From: Saccopteryx bilineata
Taxonomy: Eukaryota; Chordata; Mammalia; Chiroptera; Emballonuridae
Assembly (NCBI RefSeq): GCF_036850765.1
Contig: NC_089498.1
Location: 55,727,795-55,791,794 of the forward strand
DNA: 64,000 nt
Direction: 5' to 3'
Shown: positions 46,113 to 56,391 of the stretch, piece after piece
How positions within the stretch are numbered: the first letter of the stretch is position 1
How the letters are laid out: each line of letters begins with the position of its first letter
Made by a program: the position numbers and the translations under genes
The notes under the pieces: model-generated
What the model was told of the DNA's origin: nothing
Seen by the model: only the letters and a program-made list of their open reading frames with translations
Database searches by the model: none

Positions 46113-46328
46113 CTAGCTGGTGTGAAGATTCTTTGTCATTGATTTTTTTGACAATATTATGATGTGCCTTGGAGAAGTTCTGTTTGGGTTGAGGTAACCT
46201 GATTTTCTTTTTGCTTCTTGGATTTGATTATTGAAATCTTTCCATAGGATTGGGAAATTCTCATCGATTATTTGCTTGAATAGGCACTCCCATCCCTTCT
46301 CTCTTTCTTCCTCTTCTGATATACCCAT
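46113..46328 (-). pseudogene. old L1 ORF1 fragment
   Basis: 72 codons containing FKQIIDENFPILWKDFNNQI, the start of the L1 ORF1 RNA-binding region, equivalent to 51550-51628 in the young L1. Confidence 0.75.
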
Positions 46329-46363
46329 TATTCTTTGTTTTTTAAGGACAAATTTGATGCTTT

Positions 46364-46526
46364 TAAAATTTTTTATTTATTCATTTTAGAGAGGAGAGAG
46401 AGAAAAGGGAGAGAAGCAGGAAAAATCCACTCCCATATGTTCCTTGGCCAGGCAATCCAGAGTTTCAAACCAGTGACCTTAGTGTTCCAGGTTAAATTTT
46501 TATCCACTCCACCACCACAGGTCAGG
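46364..46526 (-). mobile_element. short tRNA SINE
   Basis: TATGTTCCTTGGCCAGGCAA, AGTTTCAAACCAGTGACC and CCACCACAGGTCAGG. In the old L1 ORF1. Confidence 0.82.
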
Positions 46527-46991
46527 ACATATGTCTACAATTCTAATACTTCTCTTTTTTATGGAGTCCCACAATACTTGTAGAGCTCTCTCAGTTTTTT
46601 TAAATTTGTGAGTCTCTCTCTTCTCTCTGTAGCATCTCTAGTTGCATATCTTCAATGTCACTGATTCTCTCTATCTGGTCTGTTTTATGAGTTAAACTTG
46701 CTAGCTCATTTTTCTTTTCTTTTTTTTTCACTTTTTATTTTTTTTATTTTTTTTTAATTTTATTTTTTTAATGGGGTGACATCAATAAATCAGGATACAT
46801 GTATTCAAAGATAACAAGTCCAGGTTATCTTGTCGTTCAATCATGTTGCATACCCACCACCCAAAGTCAGATTGTCCTCTGTCACCCTCTATCTTGTTTT
46901 CTTTGTGCCCCTCCCCACCCCCTTTCCCTCTCCCATTCCCCCCTCCCCCCCGTAACCACCACACTCTTATCAATGTCTCTTAGTTTCACTT

Positions 46992-49900
46992 TTATGTCCC
47001 ACCTACATATGGAATAATGCAGTTCCTGTTTTTTTCTGATTTACTTATTTCGCTTCGTATCATGTTATCAAGATCCCACCATTTTGCTGTAAATGATCCG
47101 ATGTCATCATTTCTTATGGCTGAGTAGTATTCCATAGTGTATATGTGCCACATCTTCTTTATCCAGTCATCTATTGATGGGCTTTTTGGTTGTTTCCATG
47201 TCCTGGCCACTGTGAACAATGCTGCAATAAACATGGGGCTGCATGTGTCTTTATGTATCAATGTTTCTGAGTTTTTGGGGTATATACCCAGGAGAGGGAT
47301 TGCTGGGTCATAAGGTAGTTCTATTTTCAGTTTTTTGAGGAACCACCATAATTTCTTCCATAATGGTTGTACTACTTTACATTCCCACCAACAGTGGATG
47401 AGGGTTCCTTTTTCTCCACAGCCTCTCCAACATTTGCTATTACCTGTCTTGCTAATAATAGCTAATCGAACAGATGTGAGGTGGTATCTCATTGCCGTTT
47501 TGATTTGCATTTCTCTAATAGCTAAAGAAGATGAGCATCTTTTCATATATCTGTTGGCCATTTGTATTTCTTCCTGGGAGAAGTGTCTGTTCATATCCTC
47601 TTCTCATTTTTTTATGGGATTGTTTGTTTGTTGTTGAGTTTTATGAGTTCTTTGTATATTTTGGATATTAGGCCCTTATCTGAGCTGTTGTTTGAAAATA
47701 TCATTTCCCATTTAGTTGGATTTCTGTTTATTTTGTTATCAGTTTCTCTTGCTGAGCAAAAACTTCTTAGTCTGATGTAGTCCCATTCATTAATTTTTGC
47801 CTTCACTTCTCTTGCCTGTGGAGTCAAATTCATAAAACACTCTTTAAAACCCAGGTCCATGAGTTGAGTACCTATGTCTTCTTCTATGTACTTAATTGTT
47901 TCAGGTCTTATGTTTAAATCTTTGATCCATTTTGAGTTATTTTTTGTACAGGGGGAGAGACTGTAGTCCAGTTTCATTCTTTTGCATGTGGCTTTCCAGT
48001 TTTCCCAGCACCATTTATTGAAGAGGTTTTCTTTTCTCCATTGTGTGTTGTTGGCCCCTTTATCAAAAATTATTTGACTATATATATGTGGTTTTATTTC
48101 TGGACTTTCTATTCTGTTCCATTGGCCTGAATGTCTATTTTTCTGCCAATACCATGCTGTTTTGATTGTCATGGCCCTATAATAGAGTTTGAAGTCAGGT
48201 ATTGTAATGCCGCCAGCTTCATTCATTTTCTTTAGGATTGCTTTGGCTATTTGGGGTTTTTTATAGTTCCATATAAATCTGATGATTTTTTGCTTATTTC
48301 TTTAAAAAATGTCATTGGAAGTTTGATGGGAATTGCATTAAATTTGTATATTGCTTTGGGTAATATAGCCATCTTGATTATATTTATTCTCCTAGCCAAG
48401 AACAAAAAATATTCTTTCATCTCATTATATCTTTTTCGATTTCCCTTAACAATGGTCTATAGTTTTCATTATATAAGTCCTTTACATTCTTTGTTATGTT
48501 TATTCCTAAGTATTTTATTTATTTTTTGTTGCAATCTTGAAGGGGATTATTCTTTTGAGTTTGTTCTCAATTGTTTCATTGTTGGCATATAGAAAGGCTA
48601 TTGACTTCTGTATGTTAATTTTGTATCCTGTGACCTTACTGTCTTGGCTTATTGTTTCTAGTAGTCCTTTTGTGGATTCTTTGGGGTTTTCGATGTATAG
48701 GATCATATCATCAGCAAAAAGTGATACCTTTGCTTCTTCTTTTCCGATATGGATGCCTTTTATTTCTTTGTCTTGTCTGATTGCTCTGGCTAGAACCTCT
48801 AGTACCACATTAAATAAGAGTGGAGAGAGTGGACAACCTTTTCTTGTTCCTGATTTAAGGGGGAAAGTCTTCAGTTTAGTGCCATTTAATATGATGTTAG
48901 CTGATGATTTATCATATATGGCCTTTATCATGTTGAGATATTTTCCTTCTATACCCATTTTGTTGAGAGTCTTAAACATAAAATTGTGTTGTCTTTTATT
49001 GAAAGCCTTTTCTGCGTCTATTGATAAGATCATGTGGTTTTTGTTCTTTGTTTTGTTGATATGGTGTATTACGTTAACCGTTTTACATATGTTGAACCAT
49101 CCTTGAGATTCTGGGATGAATCCCACTTGATCATGATGTATTATTTTTTTAATATGTTGTTGTATTCGTTTTGCTAGTATTTTGTTTAGTGTTTTAGCAT
49201 CTGTATTCATTAGAGATATTGGTCTGTAGTTTTCTTTTTTTGTGCCATCCTTGCCAGGTTTTGGTATGAGGTTTATGTTGGCCTCATAAAATGTGTTTGG
49301 AAGTATTGCTTCTTCTTCAATTTTTTGGAAGACTTTGAGTAGAATAGGAACCAAGTCTTCTTTGAATGTTTGATAAAATTCACTGGTATATCCGTCAGAG
49401 CCTGGACTTTTATTTTTGGGGAGGTTTTTAATGGTTTTTTTCTATTTCTTCTCTACTGATAGGTCTGTTTAGGCTTTCTGCTTCTTCTTGACTCAGTCTA
49501 GGAAGATTGTATTGTTCTAGGAATTTATCCATTTCTTCTAAGTTGTTGAATTTAGTGGCGTAAAGTTTTTCATAGTATTCTACAATAATTCTTTGTATAT
49601 CTACGGTGTCCGTGGTGATTTCTCCTCTTTCATTTTGGATTTTGTTTATATGAGTTCTTTCTCTTTTTAGCTTGGTAAGTCTTGCCAAAGGTTTGTCAAT
49701 TTTGTTGATCTTTTCAAAGAACCAGCTCCTTGTTCTATTAATTTTTTCTGTAGTTTTTCTGTTCTCTAATTCATTTATTTCTGCTCTGATTTTTATTATC
49801 TCCTTTCTTCGGCTGCTTTTGGGTTGTCTTTGTTCTTCTTTTTCTAGTTCCTTAAGTGGGAAGTTAAGTGGTTCACTTGGGCTCTCTCTTGTTTGTTCAT

Positions 49901-50815
49901 ATATGCCTGAAGTGATATGAACTTCCCTCTTATCACTGCTTTTGCTGCATCCCATAGATTTTGATATGTCGTATTGTCATTTTCATTAGTCTGTATATAT
50001 CTTTTGATCTCTGCACTTATTTCTTCTTTGACCCATTCATTTTTTAAAAGTATGTTGTTTAGTTTCCACATTTTTGTGGGATTTTTTTCCTCTTTTTTGC
50101 AGTTGAATTCTAGTTTCAAGGCTTTATGATCAGAAAATATGCTTGGTACAACTTCAATTTTTCTGAATTTGCTGATGTTGTTTTTGTGGCCCAACATATG
50201 GTCAATTCTTGAGAATGATCCATGTACACTGGAGAAAAATGTATACTCAGTCACTTTGGGATGAAATGTCCTGTAGATGTCTATCATATCCAGGTGCTCT
50301 AGTGTTTTGTTTAAGGCCACTATGTCTTTGTTGATTCTCTGTTTGGATGACCAATCTAGAGCCGTCAGCGGTGTATTGAGGTCTCCAAGTATGATTGTAT
50401 TTTTGTCAGTTTTTGTTTTAAGATCGATAAGTAGCTGTCTTATATATTTTGGTGCTCCTTGGTTTGGTGCATATATATTAAGAATTGTTATGTCTTCTTG
50501 ATTCAGTGTCCCCTTAGCCATTATGAAATGGCCATTTTTGTTTCTGAGTACTTTTCCTGTCTTGTAGTCAGCATTATCCGATATGAGTATTGCTACACCT
50601 GCTTTTTTTTGGATGTTATTTTCTTGGAGTATTGTTTTCCAGCCTTTCACTTTGAATTTGTTTTCATCCTTGTTACTTAGATGAGTTTCCTGTAGTCAGC
50701 ATACAGTTGGATTTTCTTTTTTAATCCATTCTGCTACTCTGTGCCTTTTTATTGGTGAGTTTAATCCGTTTACATTTAATGTAATTATTGACACTTGTGA
50801 GTTCCCTATTGCCAT
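46992..50815 (-). pseudogene. L1 ORF2 (endonuclease / reverse transcriptase), broken
   Basis: Full span of about 1275 codons, the normal L1 ORF2 size. Start MAIGNSQVSIITLNVNG at 50815. Endonuclease motifs: GDLNTP (about 50372-50391), [10 protein letters not shown] and [10 protein letters not shown]. Reverse-transcriptase motifs: [24 protein letters not shown] and FADDM (48704-48718). Cys motif [18 protein letters not shown] and C-terminal YVGGT. An in-frame stop at 50696-50698 follows PTVC near the N-terminus. At least four frame changes split the rest into open pieces 46992-47594, 47612-48226, 48515-49354, 49428-49955 and 49844-50650. The protein would nick DNA and copy L1 RNA at the target. 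This copy cannot. Confidence 0.92.
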
Positions 50816-51118
50816 TTTATATCTTGCTTTCTGTTAGTTTTGCATCTTGTTTGATCCTTCTCTTTCATTTTTCTGTCTTTTGTTTTTATTTGGTTGTATT
50901 CCATACATCTTTCCTCTGTTGCTATCTTTTTTATCTCATGTGCTTCTGTGGTGGTTTTTTCAATGGTGGTTACCTTTGAGTAATGAAAAGGGTCCCTACC
51001 CTGTTCATTGTAGCAAACTATTTTGTGAGTACTTTTGCACTCCATCGTCCTTTGCTACTGTTAATCTCCATCTTCTCCCCCTCTTTCTTTTTGTTGTTGT
51101 CACAGTTTAAATTTGGTT

Positions 51119-52127
51119 TTATTGTGTTGTTGGAGCTTTTACTTGTGGCTCTGTTTTTTTTTTTTTATTCTTTGTATCTGATTGGAGAACCCCCTTTAGT
51201 AATTCCTGGAGTGGGGGTTTTCTCATGATAAATTCCCTCATCTTTTCTGTATCTGTGAATGTTTTTATTTCTCCTTCATATTTGAAGGATAGCTTTGATG
51301 GGTATAGTATTCGTGGCTGAAAGTTCCTCTCTTTCAGGACTTTAAATATTGGGGTCCACTCTCTTCTAGCCTGTAGAGTTTCTGCTGAGAAATCTGATGA
51401 TAATCTAATGGGCCTTCCTTTATATGTTGTATTCTTCTTTTCCCTGGCTGCCTTGAGAAGTTTTTCTTTGTCGTTGGTTTGTGTCAATTTCATTATGATA
51501 TGCCTTGGAGTAGGTTCGTTGGGGTTAAGAAAACTCGGTGTTCTGTTTTCTTCTTGAACTTGAGGCTTTAGTTCTTTCCACAGGCTTGGGAAGTTCTCAT
51601 CTATTATTTGTTTGAGTATGTTCTCCATTCCATTTTCTCTCTCTTCTCCCTCTGATATATCTATTATTCTTATGTTATTCTTTTTGATGGAGTCAGATAA
51701 TTCTTGTAGGGCTATCTCATTTTTTTAATTCTTGAGTCTCTTTCTTCTTCTCTCTGTTGTGCCTCAAATTGCTTGTCTTCTATTTCACTAATCCTCTCTT
51801 CTATCTGACCTGTTCTATTAGCTAAGCTTGTTACTTCATTTTTCAGCTCGTGAATTGAGTTTTTCATCTCTGTTTGATTTGTTTTTATAATTTCAATTTC
51901 CTTGGACATATATTCTTTGTGTTCATTGAGTTGTTTTCTGAGCTCCCTAAATTGCCTCTCTGTATATCTCGGAGGATTTTTAGGATTTCTATCTTGAATT
52001 CTCTGTCATTTAGCTCCAAGGTTTCCAATATATTAAATTTTTTCCCCATAGATTTTTCCTCATCTAGCTGTGTTACCTCTCTTTCTTTTGTATCCATGAT
52101 ATTCGATTTTCTCTTCCTTAATGGCAT
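51119..52127 (-). pseudogene. L1 ORF1 (RNA-binding trimer protein), broken
   Basis: ATG at 52127 (MPLRKRKSN...). N-terminal half is a coiled coil (pieces 51885-52127 and 51712-51909: LKNEVTSLANRTGQIEERIS). The C-terminal 169 codons (51119-51628) are open and include LKQIIDENFPSLWKEL, PRHIIMKLTQ and REFIMRKPPLQELLKGVLQ, the RRM and C-terminal domain of L1 ORF1p. A stop or frameshift between 51629 and 51712, and another near 51890, break the gene. Confidence 0.88.
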
Positions 52128-54533
52128 CTGAGGGTGGTTTTGTTGATAGTATTAATGAGATTTAATAAAGAATAAAAAGTTAAAAAAATAATAAAAAAAT
52201 AAAAAATCGAAAAGAATTGTTTTTTAAAAAAAAATTAATAATGAAATAAAGAAAAATAAAATAAAAATTTTTAAAAAAAGGAAATTATTCCCCCCCTCCT
52301 TTTTTCCTTTCCTCTCCTCTCCCCTCTTTCTTGAGAAAATCTTGTGGTGAACTGTGAATTATAACAAACAATGCCTGTGATGGAGGGCCTGAACTGGGGA
52401 AAAGTAATAAAGGGGCAAAAAAAAAAGAAAAAAAAAGAAAAAAGAAAAAAAAGTGGGTATGGACCCACAAAAAGCAAATAAGGAAAAAATTTGGGTCAAG
52501 AATAAAATGATTTGCTTTTAGGTGTTGGTTGTCTAAGAGTTATGATGAGAGGAATAAGAGGAAAACAGAAAAATGGGGGGACAAATTAAAAAGTTACTAT
52601 TGTATTTAGTGGAACAAGAACTAGATATAATGGAGAGCCAGGGATGGGAGCACTGCTAGTGAGTTAAAAAGGTGAAGTAAACCACCCCCCCCAAATGCCA
52701 CAAACATAAGTTTGAGTCCCAGATAAGATAATTTGTTTGTTATTGAGGTTTGAATGAGAGGAGATGTAAAGGAGAAAGGAAGAAACTAATATAGAGGGAG
52801 AAAAGAAAGAGAGAGAGAGAAAAAAAGAGGGAACCACTAAAAGAAGAAAAAAGAAAAGAGAGAGAGAGTTAAGGGTTTTGGAGTGCAACCCTCATAGAGA
52901 GAAAGGAAGAGGAGAGAAAAGATAACGGGAGATGTAACACTTATGGGTAGTGTAGTTCAAGGAGAGGAGAGAGTAAGACCGGCAGAGAGTTAATCGGCCA
53001 AATTGGAGGAGGAAAAAAAAGTATCAAGAATGAAGATAAGAGAAACAAATGAAGAAATATAATAAAATGGGATAGGTTATAAAGTCTGCAGATTATTCTT
53101 GATTTTGAGAGGTTATCTTCTTGCTTTTTCTTTTCTCTCCCTCTTCCTGGTCGGTGACTCTGTACCCCGGGTTCTGCCCCTTTGGCATGCTCAGGTAGAG
53201 GTTTGCAGTTGATAAGTCTCTATGGCAATGTCATGTATTGTGCTTTAGTCTCGTTGGCAGTCGAGGCTCATTAGCATTTATAGGCCGCACCAGTGAAAGA
53301 GTCTGTGTTCCTGGAGCCTTTCTCCTAGTCTTTCCTTCCTCAATTAGTAGCCTGATAATCCAGCTATGGGGTTGCTGCTGCCTCTGCCTGGATAGTAAGA
53401 GGTTCAAAGAGCTGGCAACTCCCCTCTCTATTTCCACTCAGCACAGGGCTCTGGGTAAGGCTCAGTCAGTCAGAGCTGCTAGCATAACCAGGCAGGCTTT
53501 CCGCCCACTCAAAGATCTCTGGCTCTGCCACTCTGTCCGGTAACACAGGTGGGCGCCCACTTCCGGGGCGCTTGGAGGAAACTCTCATTCACTATCTGCA
53601 TGCACAGACCAGGATATCTGGCCAGCAGTCTCACGCTCTTAGTGAAACCCCCAACCGCATGGAAAAGTTGCAGCGTTGGAATTGAGTCTCGCTCCGTCCC
53701 CGTGCGTGGCTTTTGCAAGGCGCTGGGGCGGCCCGAGATTCTGCTTTGGCCCACAGAAAGGCCCCTGATTCTGCCCCTCTGTGCTATAACACGGGCACGC
53801 ACTACCGAGGCACTCGGAGGAATCTCTCATTCACTATCTGTGCGTGCAAACCAGGATATGAGGCCGGCTGCGTTTCCCTCTGAGTGAAACCCCCACCAGC
53901 ATGGAAAATTTCCACCCTTGAAATTAGTTCTCGCTCCCTCCCATGCGTGACTTTCCCAGGGCGCTGGGGCTGCAGAGATTCTGCTTTCGGCCCACAGAAA
54001 GGCCTCTGACTCTGCCTCTCTGTGGGGTAACACGGGCACCCACTTCCGGGGCTTAGGAAGAAATCTCTCGCCCACTAACTGCGCACTGACCAGGAGATCA
54101 GGTAAAATGGCTGCCCTGCTTGTCTTTCTTTGTTTGGGTTTGGCGCGAGTGTTAGCTTCTATTGCCCGGGTTGCCACAGGATAAGTTTTTCCTCGGCTTG
54201 GATCTCCGTGCCACAGCCTGGTTCGGCTGTTTGTGCTGCGGCCTGGATCTATTCACCCCCTTTGCCCGCCTCAGTTTCTATATTCACCGTTACCAGAGAA
54301 AGCTGCCCTGTTTAGGTTAGTGAGGAAGGCGGAGTATTTCTTACTCCCTGTTTCCTTCGGGGTTTGGTTATATATTTAGCCAATTTTTCACTCGACCATA
54401 CCTTTGAGTGTATTGCGAAGCATCTGGAGGCTCCAAGTATAGGTTTTTCTGTTTCTGGTTGAAGATCTTGTTGAGTTTTGGGGGAGATTTATCGGTATCA
54501 CTTCCTACTCCACCATTACTCTGACGTCATCTC
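52128..54533 (-). promoter_or_regulatory. L1 5' UTR / internal promoter region
   Basis: 2.4 kb upstream of ORF1. The ORF1-proximal part (52140-53060) is A-rich and purine-rich on the plus strand, with (GA) tracts at 52800-52870. The outer part (53130-54330) is GC-richer with tandem monomers, as expected for an L1 promoter. The short frames there (up to 116 codons) are chance frames in monomers. Confidence 0.8.
53531..54105 (-). repeat. tandem ~245-bp monomers in L1 5' UTR
   Basis: The plus strand shows three successive starts of the same unit: CTCTGTCCGGTAACACAGGT (53531), CTCTGTGCTATAACACGGGC (53777) and CTCTGTGGGGTAACACGGGC (54018). Units are 246 and 241 bp; the third is cut after about 90 bp. 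Each holds ACCAGGATAT/GAT, GTGAAACCCCC, TCTCGCTCC and GCCCACAGAAAGGCC. Confidence 0.85.
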
Positions 54534-54547
54534 GCTAGCTCATTTTT

Positions 54548-54822
54548 CAATTCATGTATTGAGTTCTTTAGCTCCCATTTTAAAGTTTCAATTTCTTGGG
54601 TGAGGTATTTATTCTGTTTTCTGAGCTATTATGTTGCTTGCCTATTGGGGTTTTCTTGCATCTTGTTCAGTCTTTTCAGAACTTTAATTTTGAATTATCT
54701 ATTATTTAAATTCAAGTTTTCCCTGTCATTGAGATTATTTTCTGGAGATTTTTAATTTTTTTCTGAACCCTGTCTCTGTCATGTGTAGTCATGGCACTGG
54801 ATTTCTTCTTTCTTAATGGCAT
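54548..54822 (-). pseudogene. old L1 ORF1, N-terminal part
   Basis: ATG at 54822 reads MPLRKKKSSAM, matching the young L1 ORF1 start, then decayed coiled-coil sequence up to the young L1 insertion site. Its continuation lies at 46113-46713 beyond the young L1. Confidence 0.7.
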
Positions 54823-55745
54823 TTGAGAGTGGTATTGTTAAGAACTCTAAGAAGAAACAACTAAAAACAATGAAAAATAAAAAAATGCAATGAAAAATAT
54901 AAAAATTAAATAAAATGACAAAAAACTAAAAAAAAGAACAAAACCTCCAAAATAAAAATAAATAAAACAAAACATGCTCAGAAAATAAAAATAAATAATA
55001 TAAAAATTCAAGAAAATGAAATTCAAAAGCGAAAAAGAGAAAAGAAGAAAAGAAAGGGAAAAAAGATTTCAGTTTTGAGAGGTTGCTCTGTTTTCTTCCC
55101 ATAGGTGGCAATGCATTACAAGTTTTATCTCTGTGAAATTCTTGTGTCATGTTGCAGTCTTGTTGTTCAATAGGGAATGTGTTGAGGGCTTTTCTGCTTT
55201 AGCAATGATGATCAGGCCTCTGGGCTCTCCTCCTCATTTCTCAACAGACTAGGGGATTAGACACAGAGCACCTCTGTTCTTCAGGAGAGAGCACTGCTCT
55301 AGAAAGTTAGCTGTGGGATCTGTCTTTGGTTTTCTCTATATTTGCATTAAGTGCAGGCTGCAGGCTGACCTCATAAACATTTGCCATGATCCTTTGTTCT
55401 GCCACTGCTTGATTTTGTATCATCCACACTGCTCCTCATTCTCTGTGTTCTGCCTCGCAGAAGGAGTCCCAGTTACTTGGACTTTTCCCCTCTCTGTAGT
55501 CCAAGCAAACAAAATCCCAGATAGTCTAGGCCTCTCTCTTCTCTGGAGCCAATCATGAGTTCATTTTATCTTCTGCTCCCCTTCAAAACCTTTTTCACCT
55601 CTAGACCATTGTGGCACAGATCTTTCAGGCAAACCTGTAAGCCCAGCTGGGTTTGCTTCACTGCGTTATAGTTCAAGTTATTGAAATTATAAGGGGAGAT
55701 ATCGGGAGTTTCTCTCATGTCACCATTACTCTGATGTCATCTCAA
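54823..55745 (-). repeat. old L1 5' UTR
   Basis: Only about 0.9 kb, against 2.4 kb in the young L1, with an A-rich stretch (54840-55060). It ends near 55740 with the same GATGACATCAGAGTAATGG start. I see no tandem monomers. Confidence 0.65.
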
Positions 55746-56010
55746 TTCTTTTGTGAAATACTAATTTTAAAGCCTATTCAATTAAGTAAAAAAAAATGTT
55801 TGAGGGAATATACACCTAGATTATTTAGAACTCTCATTTAAAGCAATTTTAAGGCATTTCTTTGAAATTCAGTATCTTCTGCTCACTGGGAAACAGAGTC
55901 TACAACAATAGGGTTCACTAGAATTAGTTATAGCCACTAATGTAGAAATATAATTATTTCATTAAGCATTCTTATTGAAGAACTAATAGGTGTTAAAAAT
56001 GTATGTATAA

Positions 56011-56381
56011 GGCTCTGGCCCATTGGCTCAGTGGTAGAGCATCAGCCTGTCATGCAGTAGTCCTGGGTTTGATTCCTGGCCAGGGCACTTAGGAGTAGTG
56101 CCCATCTGCTTCTCCACCCCTCCCCCTCTCCTTCCTCTCTGTCTCTCTCTTCCCCTCCCGCAGCCAGGGCTCCAATGGAGCAAGGTTGGCCTGGGTGCTG
56201 AGGATGGCTCTATGGCCTCTGCCTCAGGCGCTAGAATGGCTCTGGTTTTAACAGAGCAATGCCCCAGATGGGCAAAGCATCGCACCCTGGTGGACATGCA
56301 GGGTGGATCCCGGTTGAGCGCATGCGGGAGTCTGTCTGACTGCCTCCCCATTTCCAACTTCAGAAAAATATAACAAAAAAA
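56011..56381 (+). mobile_element. Ves-like tRNA SINE, long type
   Basis: GGCTCTGGCCCATTGGCTCAG head, GGTTTGATTCCTGGCCAGG, GGTGGATCCCGG. Exact duplication GTATGTATAA (56001-56010, 56382-56391). Confidence 0.92.
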
Positions 56382-56391
56382 GTATGTATAA

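Larger units (their letters stand above)
46714..54533 (-). mobile_element. younger near-full-length L1 (7.8 kb)
   Basis: Exact 14-bp duplication GCTAGCTCATTTTT (46700-46713, 54534-54547) in the old L1's ORF1. Minus-strand order: 5' end GATGACGTCAGAGTAATGG, 2.4-kb 5' UTR with tandem monomers, ORF1 (52127 to 51119), a 303-base spacer, ORF2 (50815 to 46992), 3' UTR and a long A-rich tail (plus-strand T-rich 46714-46770). Nothing large has inserted into it. Stops and frameshifts in both frames make it inactive. Confidence 0.93.
39694..55751 (-). mobile_element. old near-full-length L1, heavily interrupted
   Basis: Both edges carry TGTGAAATACTA (39682-39693, 55752-55763). On the minus strand it runs from a 5' end beginning near 55740 (GATGACATCAGAGTAATGG), through a 5' UTR, ORF1 (ATG 54822), ORF2 (ATG about 44896) and 3' UTR to an A-rich end at 39694. 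Insertions inside: truncated L1 at about 40098-40900, SINEs at 41936, 42864, 45233, 45565 and 46364, and a younger L1 at 46714-54533. Net length without them is about 6.2 kb. Frames are badly broken. Confidence 0.85.

Noticed and set aside
53531..54105. CRISPR-like array or satellite
   Set aside because: Only two and a bit units of ~245 bp within an L1 5' UTR; no short repeats with spacers.
53231..54177. Overlapping frames of 60-116 codons on both strands
   Set aside because: They coincide with the GC-rich monomers of the L1 5' UTR; no domain, no splice context.
46714..54533. Retrotransposition-competent L1
   Set aside because: In-frame stop near the ORF2 start and several frameshifts in ORF1 and ORF2.
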